64,000 bases of DNA from Gonapodya sp. JEL0774. Lineage: Eukaryota > Monoblepharomycota > Monoblepharidomycetes > Monoblepharidales > Gonapodyaceae. How positions within the stretch are numbered: the first letter of the stretch is position 1; the number at the start of each line of letters is the position of its first letter. The notes under the pieces were generated by a model, which saw only the letters and a program-made list of their open reading frames with translations, was not told the DNA's origin and ran no database searches. Positions 11,901-23,121 of the stretch are shown piece by piece. Made by a program: the position numbers and the translations under genes. The stretch covers positions 248,001 to 312,000 of the forward strand of contig JADIIX010000004.1 in assembly GCA_027604505.1 (NCBI GenBank), in the 5' to 3' direction.

Positions 11901-12400
11901 ATTAGCATTATCGAGCATAAACAAAGGACTGGGCGAGACTCGTTACCTCCTCTGCTGCCTCGATATCCGCCTCGGGGCGCCAACCCGCCTCTCGCAGTGG
12001 TACCCAGCGCAATATCGCCATTTGTCTTCATTGCCCCATTTTGTTGCCCCAAAGGTCCTGCGGCGTGAGGCTGCGAAGATGAGGTAGCAGCTTTGTGATC
12101 CTTCTTTACTTCACGCCACATTCCAGCGTGACCTGAAAGTTTCCGGAGGTTGAAGAATTGTAATTAAAAGGGAGGAAGTCTCCCTTCGGGGTCGCAACAC
12201 GCTGCGAGGCATCCAAACCTTGGGAGATTCTCTCGATAGCCGCATCCATATCGAATTCGACCTCTTGGAACACCATTATCAGACTGTCCTCATCCCATTC
12301 CGGGTAGAAAAGCTCTTTGAGCGACTTGAGCTCATGCGCATACTTGTGTTTTGTTGAGACAAGAGGGTTGGCTTTAGGAACGGAATGGGTTGGGTGCCAC
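8977..12400 (-). CDS. Def1-like CUE-domain Q/P/G-rich protein
   Basis: About eight exons on the minus strand. An N-terminal CUE domain reads ELKSLKELFYPEWDEDSLIM, then EVEFDMDAAIERISQ, then across a phase-1 intron GHAGMWREVKKD. This matches fungal Def1 and the start of UBAP2/Lingerer-type proteins, where the CUE fold binds ubiquitin. The rest is low complexity: an RGG stretch (about 11.8-12.0 kb), Pro/Ala/Thr-rich spacers (10.5-11.7 kb), then Gln/Tyr/Gly-rich sequence with YYDPQSVYNAQAQ, ending GGRGTGYWGQS before the stop at 8977. In yeast, Def1 promotes ubiquitylation and removal of stalled RNA polymerase II; that role is by family only. The first coding exon is not resolved: the frame is open back to about 12414 but has no ATG before the CUE domain. 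Confidence 0.75.
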
Positions 12401-13203
12401 TCGGCAGGTACCGCTCACAAAGCAGTAGTAACAACGAAAGAGCTACACCCACAAGCTAATTGTGATTTTGCGGTATCCGTCATTGCAGTTCCGGTCTGGG
12501 AAACTATGGGGAAGGTTTGTTTCGATTTCGGCCCTTTGATTCAGCCTCTGAGGCAACAGTGGAGAAATGAAACACACAGCAAAAATATAGAAGAGATCCA
12601 AGGACCAAGTGAATAGGATTGTCGAAGGGAGAGAGACGGAGTGTATCCGCAATGAACAAGAGGATTCCTGCGGGCGCGAGCGAATCCGACTGGAAGGGGG
12701 CGAGCTGGCAGGCGAATGACCAAAGACGATGGTGTACCAAATCCAAAGCATGTACAGGTCGGTCAGTGGACGAAGCAGTGGAGGAAGGAAAGAGTGGGCC
12801 AGCAGGGAGCGTTTAGGACGTTTGCCAGCAGTGGGTTTCGGTAATCAACCCCAGGCTAAATCTTTCTCCGTCCACTGTCATATTCATTGACGCCGTACCT
12901 TCCAGAAAATCGAACACAGCGGGTGTTGGAGAGAAATTGACTGGGTGGGTTGGGAGTCAGACTCTTTGCATCACTCTACACCTTCGGTCAGGTGCAAGGG
13001 CACAAACGGCCATCGTGTTCTTAATAGGAATACAACACGATTGAGAAAATGAATGAGGCTTTGGTGAATGCAGAAGATTGCGTTTTCATGTGCGAAACCT
13101 CGTTTTACTCGTCGCGATGAATTAAGAACTTTATATGTACCAATCCCAATTTAGCTCCTCTTCGCCAGCACCACGTCGCCCTGCACCAACTCGAAACAGC
13201 ACA
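12401..13203. other. intergenic, no gene seen
   Basis: Lies upstream of the minus-strand CUE-protein gene and downstream of the minus-strand MAPR gene, so it should hold the CUE gene's promoter and any missing first exon. Open frames of 60-100 codons on both strands are mutually overlapping and featureless. Confidence 0.4.
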
Positions 13204-14238
13204 TTATGCAAGCTAGAATGTGAAGAAGAAGTCAGGCTTCGGAAACGGGATGAAATCAACATAGACTACAACAGAATCTCACCGTCCCAACCACTGTGTA
13301 CTTCTTGCGGTAATGAGCCTCCCATTTGTTCAATGTCTCAATCTGACACGAGACCACGACGAGTCACAAAAGAAATTGCATAGAAGAATTCGTCAAACAA
13401 AATCAACAAAAGGGAACTCGAGCAAGTGAATAGTTCCGATTGATTGACAGACCTCTTCCGCCGTTAAACCTGACGTGTCTGAAATACAGTCCTCGGGCTT
13501 CAACGAGCTTTTCGCGAGTGCCTTGTGATGTTGGTGGGAAGAGTTTTGAGACGGTATTTGTCAATATCAAGGACATAAACGTGACACTTGCAAATTCATT
13601 GCTGGGGTGGCAATGACGATCAAAGCCGAACTTGTTTCCAACTCACCCTAGACGCGTCCTTACCTGCAAAAACCGAGTATCCCTTGCCCGGCTGGTACAT
13701 GTCTTTACCCTGGGCGGTGGGAACGAGGTAATCGGCAGTTTAATGGAGTGGTCAAATAGGAGGATCACGTATCATGTAGTGAGAAAGCTCCCCAATCAGA
13801 CTGTCGGCTGAACCCCTCATGTCTGATTCTGGGTCTGGCCCTTGTAATACCCCACGATCCAGGCTGCTGATATGTTCAAGGAATCGCACGAAGCATTGGG
13901 TCGAAACTCCAACCTAGAACGCAAATCCGACGTCCAAAGGACCGGCCATGGCACGGGTTGCAAAAGAAAATTGCAGATTATCCTTTCAGTGGATATGTGC
14001 CCATCCGAATACATTAATGTCTTGCTCCCATACTCCAGCGCCTCTATCGAACCCATTATCAAGGTATATTTCTCCTCCGTTGGAGTCATCCACCGATTCC
14101 TGCTATGAAAATGATTCCTCCCCGTGCGCTTACCGCAGATACATCGAACACGACACCCTTGATGGCAAGATACACCGGTTTGGCCGGATCCTTTCCATCA
14201 AATTCTGAGAGTTCGGCAGGAGTAAAAACTCTGGTCAT
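13204..14238 (-). CDS. MAPR/Dap1-like cytochrome b5-type haem protein
   Basis: Exons, all joined in phase 0: 14134-14238 (MTRVFTPAELSEFDG to KGVVFDVSA), 13647-13709 (GKDMYQPGKGYSVFAGKDAS), 13453-13521 (ALAKSSLKPEDCISDTSG), one ending at 13342 (IETLNKWEAHYRKKYTVVG), and a short last exon LA-stop after GTGAGA...CTAG. If that last intron is retained, the protein instead ends at 13256. The sequence is a complete cytochrome b5-like domain of the membrane-associated progesterone receptor (MAPR/PGRMC, yeast Dap1) type. The axial-ligand Tyr is in the DMYQPG segment, as in this family. Dap1 delivers haem to or stabilises Cyp51 in ergosterol synthesis. No transmembrane anchor is seen, so it resembles soluble Dap1. 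The 424-nt intron after exon 1 is the longest in the gene. Confidence 0.85.
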
Positions 14239-14806
14239 GGTACGATGCGGCACCTAAGGGAAATGGATGAGAAGAGAAAGGGAGATTTGTCACAACATAG
14301 AAGAAGAAGGAAACACAGGACAATATTGATCCTTAGAAAAGATGAAAGAACCGTCTTCAGCAAATATGTCAAAGTTTCGATCACTGCTCATCAGTCCTCT
14401 TGATATATCACGATCCAGATCCATTTTCCAAAGCCATAAGTACCCATCTTCAGCAGTATCATCTCCCAACAATTGGAGCTTTGGACTATCAAAAATCATT
14501 CCATGTTGATTGTGGAAACTCACGGTGTTGGCGGAGAGGCAGACAAGATGTCCAAAGGGTGTTGGTTTGGGAGTGGGGCTTACACCTTGGGGTGATCATC
14601 CCATACATCCTTACGAGAGTAACAAATTTTCACACTATAGACGCCGGGTACGTCATGCACGCGACAGAGAGCCCGAGCGTAGTTGCTTTCTGCTGACGTT
14701 CTGACAGGCGAAGACGAAGGAGAACCTCGCCTGAAACCGATCACACCCGGCTTTTGCAGACTTGTGGCTCGACATGGGGACAACTGCTAGCGAGGAATGC
14801 CAAACG
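14239..14806. promoter_or_regulatory. divergent intergenic region
   Basis: Separates the minus-strand MAPR gene (start 14238) from the plus-strand mucin-like gene (start near 14807), so it should contain both promoters. I see no conserved site or repeat in it. Confidence 0.35.
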
Positions 14807-17800
14807 ATGCTCAGTCTTTGGAATGCGATCTGTTTCAGCTCTCTGCTCAAACTACTTCTGGCATTGATATGCTTCTCCTCCCCCGCTCTCGCTTTTGATG
14901 GTACCACAGCAAGGTCGCACTACCCGGGAGAACTTCGTTTGGTGATCCGCCAAGTCGCCCTCACAACCACAATTCCATCCCAATTTCTCGTTGGTGCAAA
15001 GACTAAAACAACGACGACAACCTACACAAGAACCACTTCGAGTACGCTGACTACTGACGGTCCCACACGTGAGAAAACAATTAAGATCGCGCTTTCGACT
15101 CTCTCGACTTACGACTTACGACTTATGGGTAAACGTTGATTTCAGCGTCAACGACGCCCCTTGTCACAGCTACTCGCTCCACGCTCTCCTCAAGTACCTC
15201 GTCTGTGACATCGACTCAAACATCCTCCCAAACTAGTTGGACAGTCTCTTCAAGCTCCACAAGTAAGAATTCAAGTTTATACTCGATCGTCATATTCGCA
15301 TGAATTGAGTGTTGTGCTGTGCCACTCTCACAGCAAGTCGGGCGTCGACAACATCTTCACTCGGCACTTCATCATCATCGACTCGAACAACGTCCGAAAA
15401 GAGTACGACGATCACCCCAAGCTCCACAAGTAGGCAAGTTTTTGGAAGCTGTATCTTGGAACTCATCTTAATTTGCGGGGTTCTCCGCTTGTTGGTCATC
15501 CCAGTAGCTCCTCCGACTACGACTGTCAGTCCTACCACAACGCGGACCTCCACTGCGTCCTTAACTAGCATTCCTTCGTCATCGACTCGAATTGTGTCAC
15601 AATCGAGTTCCACAAGCACCACAATCTCTACAAGTAGGACTCCAGTCTAAATCAAGGCTCAGTACATCTTAGTTTACGGATTTCTCTTGCTCATTTATCA
15701 CGCCAGCACTCCTGTTGATTACTAATGCTAGCTCTACCACAACTCGGAGCTCTACCTTGTCCTCAGCCAGCACTCCTTCCTCGTCCACTCAAACTTTGTC
15801 CCAACCAAGTTCCACCACCGCCTTAAGCTCCACCAGTAAGAATACACCTCGAAGTTTGAAGTCAGACTCCATTTTTCATGGATATTTTTCCTTCATTGGT
15901 TGTGCCAGCACTGCAGCTGAGTACAACCCCTAGTACTTCTGCAACGCGGACCTCCAGTGCGTCCTTAACGGACACTCCTTCGACGTCTACTCACACGTCG
16001 GTCCAAACGACTTCCACAAACACTCTAAGCTCCACGAGTAAGAATTTCAGAAACTGGAGCCTCGGGCTCTCTTAACAGTGAAAATTTGTCTCATTGGTTA
16101 TCTCAGCCGTGCAATTGACCACTACTGCGAGTCCTACCGCACCTCATGCCACAACTCACACCTCTACTTTATTCTCAATCAGCGCTCTTTTGTCATCCAC
16201 TGAAACGTCGTTTCAACCAAGCTCAACGAACACCTTAAGCTCCACCAGTAAGAATGCAATTCGAAGATTGAACGTTAGACTCGCGTAACTCGTGGACTTC
16301 TCTCCTTCATTTTGATATCCCAGCACTGCTGCTGAATACAACCACCAGTAGTTCCACAACCCGGACCTCTACTGCGTCCTTCACTAACACTCCGTCGACA
16401 TCGACTCTCACGTTGGTCCAAACGACTTCCACAGCCACCTTAAGCTCCACAAGTAAGAGCTTATGCGAAGACGAGCCTCAGACTGTCTTAACTTACGGAT
16501 TTCTCTCTCCATGGTTATCTTAGCGATAATGTTGACTAGTAGCGCCAGTTCTATCTCAACTCAGAACTCAACTGTGTCCTCAACGAGCACTCCTTCGCCA
16601 CTCACTCAAACTTTCTCCCAACCAAGTTCCACAGGCACTTTAAGCTCAACCAGTAAGAATACAATCCGAAGCTTGTAGTTCAGACTCTGCTAAAACATGG
16701 ATTTCTCCACTTCATTTGTTATTCCAGCACAGCAACTGACTCTCATTGCCAGTTGTTCTACAACGCGGACCTCCACTTCGTCCTTAACTGACACTCGTTT
16801 GACATCGACTCACACGTGGGTCCAAACGAGTTCCGCAAGGACGCTCAGCTCCACAAGTAAGAACTAAGAAGAAGCTCGAACCTCAGACTCTCTAAATTTA
16901 CGGGTTACTTTCCTATTTATCTCCAACGACATCCCAAGCAGTGAAATCCCTTCTGTTAACCAGCGCTATCTCCGAGACTGCGACGGAATATTCGACCGTC
17001 ACAAATGCGGGTGTGTGATGCGCGAATGACTGTATCTTTTTGATCCGGATATGTATGGATGGCTGCTTTTTAATTGCAGTTGAAGCGTCTAGCTCCAATA
17101 CAGTAGCCTCGGTCGGGGCAAGCAGCACAGAAGCCGTACCGCCGGACACTATCCTTCCATCATCCGTGTCTCTCTCTCGTACATTCGAAAGCTCCGCCAC
17201 ACCAACGAATGGTACGACATTGATTCCTCCCACGAACTCCTCTTCAGTTCTTGTTATCGGAGGTGCGACTGGTGCAGGTGTTTTGGTTACTGGTGCAGGC
17301 GCGTTTGTTGCTGTCAGCAGAGCCCGCCGGAAGCGGAAGCGACGTCATCGCCATCACGTAGTCGAACCTACATGTGAACCTGTTAAGGATAATTCTGGCT
17401 CCATGGATGTTGTTGGCTCGATAGGGATGAGCCTCACCAGTTCGGATCGCCTTGGATCCGCTGGTTCAGGCTATCTGGGTGATAGTCAAAGTGTCTGGAG
17501 AATTGCAGGATCTTCGAGTCGCCCTGCGACTTCAGCACCTCGTCCCTTGCCTCTTGCGCGACTCCATCCAGGCCGAAAACGTCAAGCCCGCGTCGTCTCG
17601 CCGTCTGTTGGTACTCTTTCAATGTCTAGCAAAGAGATGAACTCCAGTCAGTCAGTCTCCCCGTCGCAAGAGACAATGGGTAGTGTGCAAGGAGAGCCGC
17701 TCTGGGCATCGGTGGAGCTGCGTATCAAGAACTTTTTTACTAGAGCAGCAGCTACCATCACGGCTCCTCCACAAAACGATATCACTGAGATTCCGGGGAC

Positions 17801-19466
17801 GGAAGATCCTATGCTGAACTCTGAAATGGAGATTGGGAGCTCTCCTGAAGTTGAATTAGAGAGAACTGAATCCACACCAGGAGCCTTAAACGCCTCTCAA
17901 GTTCAGAGTGAATTTCTTTCTTCAGATGCTTTAGGCCCAGTGAGCGAGCGTCCACTTCATGTGCCAATTATTGATGGTGATAATCTGTTTGGTCAAAAGC
18001 ACCAACCTGGGGTAGAACTCTTGTCTCGATACTCGGTCGATCCCATGCGAGCTGAACCTGTGGTTGTACATTTTAATCGATCACACGAGGGGCGTCCACA
18101 GAGGATTGATCTTGTTTCAACCCTCTCTGATGAATCAACGGTAGTTGATCGTTACGAACGTACTCATGAGATGACACCTGTGACCTTTAAACCTTCAAAT
18201 GAGCCTCTACAAGTTGAAACGGCGTCTATGGCGATGGATCAACGAAGTGAAAGCTGCCCTATTGAAAACAATGTGATTCCAACATTGTTGGATTCCCCAC
18301 CCCGCAATCATTTCACTGACCATCAACCTACATTTGTCATGAAAGACCAGTGTTCAGATGGAGGCGTGGAAACTGACGTAGTGCCTCCATTGACGACTGG
18401 GACTCGTATGTCCCGCCAATTATCGAACGACTTTGTTCAGCCACTGTCAGATGCCCCACGCATGGACCGAAAGGACCAATGCCTGGCAAAGGAAGAGACG
18501 GAACTAATAGATTCTCAAATTGAAGGACGACTCAGTCACGTTGAATTTGCGTCATCTCTGATTAATAGGGCACCTGAGGTATTCGGTGTTGCACAGGCTC
18601 CTGCTCCAGAACCGACCGACGATTCAACCGTTCCCCCAGACTATGGGCAACTCAACAATGTGGACCACCTTAATCAACCGGGGGTGACGATTGAAAATGA
18701 TCTTCTGGAAGGAAACCTGACCGAACAACATATTCCTGACATTGAACTTGTCGACTGTGCATCACCCGATGAAAACAAACCACTTCAACATCCCTCAGCT
18801 GCACGAGATCGGCCTCGGCTCTTCTTCACGGCTGACACAAGATTGCGCGATAACAATCGTTCTGGCTGTGTACTGGACGGTGATTCTCATTTCGAGACAA
18901 CAACGAACAACACACCAAACATTGTGGGGATTCGGGCAGATCCTCTCCTGTTCCAGCGGCGGAACAAGCAAGCATCTCGCACTTCGCAAGAACAGCTCTC
19001 TAACTCTACATCGAGTTCAAGAGAGCAACAACTTCGCGAATCAGGGGGGAATAGTCAGTCAAACGAATCTGAGACTTGGAGTCTCAAAAATGAAGCCCTC
19101 TCCCTCATAAGTTCGTCCCGTATGCGAGATCTGCCACCCCAATTGTTTTCCAGGAGTCCATTGCCCGTTCAACAACCGCTATTCGATCAACCGCGAGGGT
19201 TCTCCGACTCAAAAACACCGATCTCCGCTAGTCGAGCAGACAGATTGTGGGACGAGATTGATAACATTGCAGAAGAAGTGCATGACCGGGTTCCAGCCAT
19301 GCGCCCTTTGACGACCCAGGGGGAGGGACGATCCGGAACCGAAGTCACTGAGAAAGACGTCAGGCGACGACGACTGTCCTCAAGAGGCTCATCTATGAAC
19401 TCCAATGCCGCCCAAGGAAGGAGACAATCTGATAGTTGGCAACCTCCGGGACCTTGGAAACCGTGA
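14807..19466 (+). CDS. mucin-like single-pass membrane protein
   Basis: Unrecognised family; architecture is clear. A hydrophobic signal peptide (MLSLWNAICFSSLLKLLLAL to the Ala-rich cleavage region) starts at 14807; in-frame ATGs at 14762 and 14774 are alternatives. Ten consecutive small exons (15146 to 17010) then encode Ser/Thr-rich mucin-like units. The final exon (from about 17081) carries more Ser/Thr, a transmembrane segment VLVIGGATGAGVLVTGAGAF and a basic stop-transfer RARRKRKRRHRHH. A cytosolic tail of over 650 residues, polar and apparently disordered, ends KP at 19466. The layout (signal, O-glycosylatable stalk, one TM, long tail) is that of fungal wall or surface sensors such as Wsc or Mid2, but no WSC or other domain is visible. 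All exons in the array are phase 1-1. Expression and splicing are inferred from frame only. Confidence 0.75.
15146..17010 (+). repeat. tandem exon-intron repeat array (10 exons)
   Basis: Exons: 15146-15262 (117 nt), 15334-15429 (96), 15505-15633 (129), 15707-15835 (129), 15909-16037 (129), 16107-16247 (141), 16324-16452 (129), 16524-16652 (129), 16728-16856 (129) and 16942-17010 (69). Every length is a multiple of three and every junction is phase 1. Almost all donors read (C)CAC(A/C)A|GTAAG or GTAGG. The start-to-start distance in the regular part is 198-217 bp, so exon and intron were duplicated together. Exon types alternate: 15505, 15909, 16324 and 16728 share RTS(T/S)-x-S(L/F)T, while 15707, 16107 and 16524 share (S/F)QPSST. 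Confidence 0.85.
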
Positions 19467-19650
19467 GGCAAACGAGCGGAGTTGGCGGGAATCGGAAATA
19501 TGCATCAGAATTACTCATCCTCATCACTGTGATTGTATAGTGTTGTTAAATTTTGAATGCAAGATAGAAGGCAGGAAATTCAATACATAGGGGATGGACG
19601 AACCCGCTTACAACATTTCATTTTTCAAAGATCGATCTCGTAGCCTGCAA

Positions 19651-22600
19651 ATGGGATCTCACCCGCAGATTCAGCTGGTACCGCTTGGTGAGTCTCGTCA
19701 TTGCTTCTAAACTTGGTTGTTCGGCTTTGCTACGCTCACCGACCTGTTTGCGGACTCTTCACTTGATCTGGTCACTATGACGACCCACTCAACACTATGA
19801 TGACCCACTCATCATTTGACTACTCGTGTGGTCAATTGCATTTGTCAATTTGAAATCAAATCAATGAAAAACTGCCTCTCCTGAACGGCAACGGGTTCTC
19901 TCTGGAATCGTGGAAACATCATTTGACCATTAGGCGCGGGACAGGACGTTGGCCGATCTTGCATTTTGCTGAGAATGGGCGGAAAGCACATCATGCTAGA
20001 CTGTGGTATGCGTGAGTGCCTTCACGATGTCGGAACTCTGAAATTGGACTCCCATTGAAACGCATTCCCGGAACTTCTTGAAACCCTGTCAAATACTGCG
20101 ACGATGGCGTAACATAAAGACATGGGCTACAACGATGACCGACGCTTCCCTGACTTTTCGTATATTGCCCCGTACCACCCTGCAACAAATTACACATCAA
20201 TGATTGACTGTGTGATCATCTCCCACTTCCACCTTGATCACTGTGGGGCGCTTCCTTTCTTCACCGAGTGTCTTGGATATGACGGACCTGTGTACATGAC
20301 TCACCCAACCTACAAAATAGCTCCGATCCTTCTCGACGATTACAGGAAGATTACAGTGGAGAAGCGAGCAGCACAGGGCCAAGAAGTCAAGACCAGTGCC
20401 GGAGCTTCGACCCCCGGCTCTGTCGGAAGTGCAGTCAGTACCTCACAATCACCTGAAAGCAACGAACATTCTGGGCGAAGCCTGCTCGCACAAATCACGC
20501 CGGACACATTTTTCACAGAAGGAGACATTAAGAATTGCATGAAAAAGGTCATTCCGATTGATGTCAATCAAGCTATTCAAGTTGATTCCCAACTTACGAT
20601 ACGACCTTATTATGCTGGACACGTGTTGGGAGCAGCTATGTTTCATATTCAAGTCAGCATCCCGGCCATTAACTCTACCACATGTCCTTCTGCTTCGTTC
20701 ACGTTCCACCCGTATAATACGCCCTACCTGCCCCATCCTACTTTGACGTGTGTCTACACGGGCGATTACAACACCACGCCCGATCGACATCTCGGTCCGG
20801 CTCAAATAGATCGCTGCCGCCCTGATGTACTCATCACAGAGACAACTTACGCAACTTTCACACGCGATTCCAAACGCACACGCGAACAAGCATTTCTCGA
20901 GGCTTGCCATCGAACTGTTTCTCAAGGTGGCAAAGTACTGATACCTGTTTTCGCATTAGGGCGGGCACAAGAATTGTGCATTCTGGTAGAAGGATATTGG
21001 GAGAGAATGGGTCGAGAGCTCCAGAATGTTCCTGTTTATTTCTCCGCGGGTCTCACCGAGAAGGCAAACGACTATTACAAGATGTTTCTGCAATGGACTA
21101 ATGAATCACTCAGAGTTAACTTTGTAGATCGAAACCCGTTCGATTACAAGCACATTCGGTAAGTTCAACAACAACCATTTTCTCCGAGCACCGCAAATCC
21201 ACTGAAACTGCCTTTGGCCTGCGTATGAATCGGTTTCAAATGAATTCACCCGTTTTCTGAGACCATTCACCAATCTCTCATTGGCCGATTCTCCGGGCCC
21301 GATGATTCTCTTCGCTACACCCGGCATGCTTCACGCTGGTGCCTCTCTGACAGTGTTTCTCAAATGGTGCTCCAATCCTCTCAATGCAGTCATACTACCG
21401 GGCTATTGTGTTCCAGGCACTGTCGGGGCACGTGTTCTAGCAGGAGAGCGAGTTATACCACTGGACAGATGGACGAACGTGGAAGTGAAATGCAGTGTGT
21501 ACAATATGAGCTTCTCTGCTCATGCTGATGCCAAGGGGATAATGTCTCTTATATCCGCGTGTGAACCCAAAAATGTGGTGTTGGTTCATGGGGAAAGGTC
21601 AAAAATGAGCACATTGAAGGAGAGGATTGTCAAAGAGAAAGGACTACCGTGCTTTGACCCTGGGAATGGAACCACTGTTACAATTGAGGTTGGTAGGAGC
21701 TTGGTTGCACGATTGGATCGCGAACTTGTGGTCGCAGCTTGGAGGGAGGAAGCCAAGCGACGCAGAACGCAGATTGAGATGACCAGTGTCGGAAAACTGC
21801 ACTCGACACCAATGCCGATTGGAGCAATTGATGTCTCTGAGAGGGTGATCACCTCTCATGTGAGTCATATTGACTCGCGTGACGTCGCTGTCCCGTGGGA
21901 CAGTACTGGCCGTGCAATATCCACTGTGACTTCTGCTATACCCCTCTCGGCTGCGCTCCTGTGGGATCGCACGGTCCTGCCTCGTGTGGACATTGGCGGG
22001 CTTTTCAACACAAGTCCCCCGCAACCAACCCTATCGACTTCTCAGGTCGCCCCGCCTCCTCTCGGGCGGCCCCATCTGATGCAGAGGATCCGAGATCCCA
22101 TTGTTTTAACAAAGAAATCAGGAGATGAAGAGACCCCGACATTAGAGCGTTTATTCCCTACAAAGCCTGTGGACTTGGGAGCTGGTATCCTGACAGTTAT
22201 AGATCCCTTGGATGCTGCGCAGATAGTTCAATCTAAAAGTTTGCAAGGACTCTTGTCGAAACCAAAAGTGATCCCGTCCACATCTCAGCCGGACCGGGCG
22301 TTATCTGTATTTGGAAGCGATCCTGTTGGACAACAATGGATCTACCACAGACTGCGAAAGCCTTTCAATTTAGCCCGTCTATATCTGTCAATGCTCAAGG
22401 AGCCCGACTTTCTCACGCCAAACGGATCCGTTAGCTCGTCCGGAACTAATTTGTCCGCACGAGTCAACACACGTCTCGCTGAGCGGATTTATTTGAGCCT
22501 TAACGAGTATGTTGGATCGGTGGAAGGGATTTCTGTGCGATTGGAGAAGCATGAGTCCCACAACGGCCAGAACATTCTCGCCACCATAATAGTTGGTGAG

Positions 22601-23002
22601 CCGCACCTCCTCCCGCCAGCTTTGCGTGAAAACTACGCAGACATTGATCCCGGCATTGTGGTTGTGGAAGTAAATCGACCACCCAGCACCGAGGTGCACT
22701 TCCGCTGGGTGGAGTGTGTTGGATCTGGTGCGAAAATGTGGAACATTGTAGGAGGGATTCAAGGGAGTGCCAGCGAGGACTTATCAGAGGAACTGGAGAA
22801 CACTGAAAGTGATCAAAAGGAGGATGGTGAGCTAGCCGACGATATGGACATTGCTAAAGATAATGCACAATTAGGAGTTCTTTTTGGAGGAGGCAATGGT
22901 TCTGACCGGAAGCGCTCCGTCAATGTCGAAAAATCTGATACAAACTTGGATGTGTCCAGTCTCGCAGACAGGGTCATGACGGTGGTATCGTGGGCACTAT
23001 GA
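19651..23002 (+). CDS. Integrator endonuclease INTS11-like MBL/beta-CASP protein
   Basis: Exons: [13 protein letters not shown] (from 19651), [20 protein letters not shown], a long exon to about 21160, and a last exon from about 21270 to 23002, joined in frame. It is a metallo-beta-lactamase/beta-CASP nuclease of the CPSF73 superfamily. The zinc motif is [12 protein letters not shown], with [83 protein letters not shown] and [31 protein letters not shown] is the INTS11 wording, not that of CPSF73/Ysh1. Two inserts relative to human INTS11 are seen, one Ser/Thr-rich (about residues 130-160) and one before YTGDYN. The C-terminal half after the nuclease is long and ends in an acidic tail. INTS11 cleaves snRNA 3' ends and nascent Pol II transcripts in the nucleus. 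Active-site residues look intact. Confidence 0.9.
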
Positions 23003-23121
23003 ATTAAATGTGTTGGTGGGATGGATAGATTGCATATAGATTCTGTTGCCAATCGCACATCTCAAACATAGTTGGTGAGCAAGCCTCCGCCAAACCTTTC
23101 GGTATCCTCGTCGTTCGCAGC

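Noticed and set aside
15146-17010. CRISPR-like or simple satellite array
   Set aside because: Regular spacing of about 200 bp, but the units are protein-coding exons with phase-1 introns in a eukaryotic gene.
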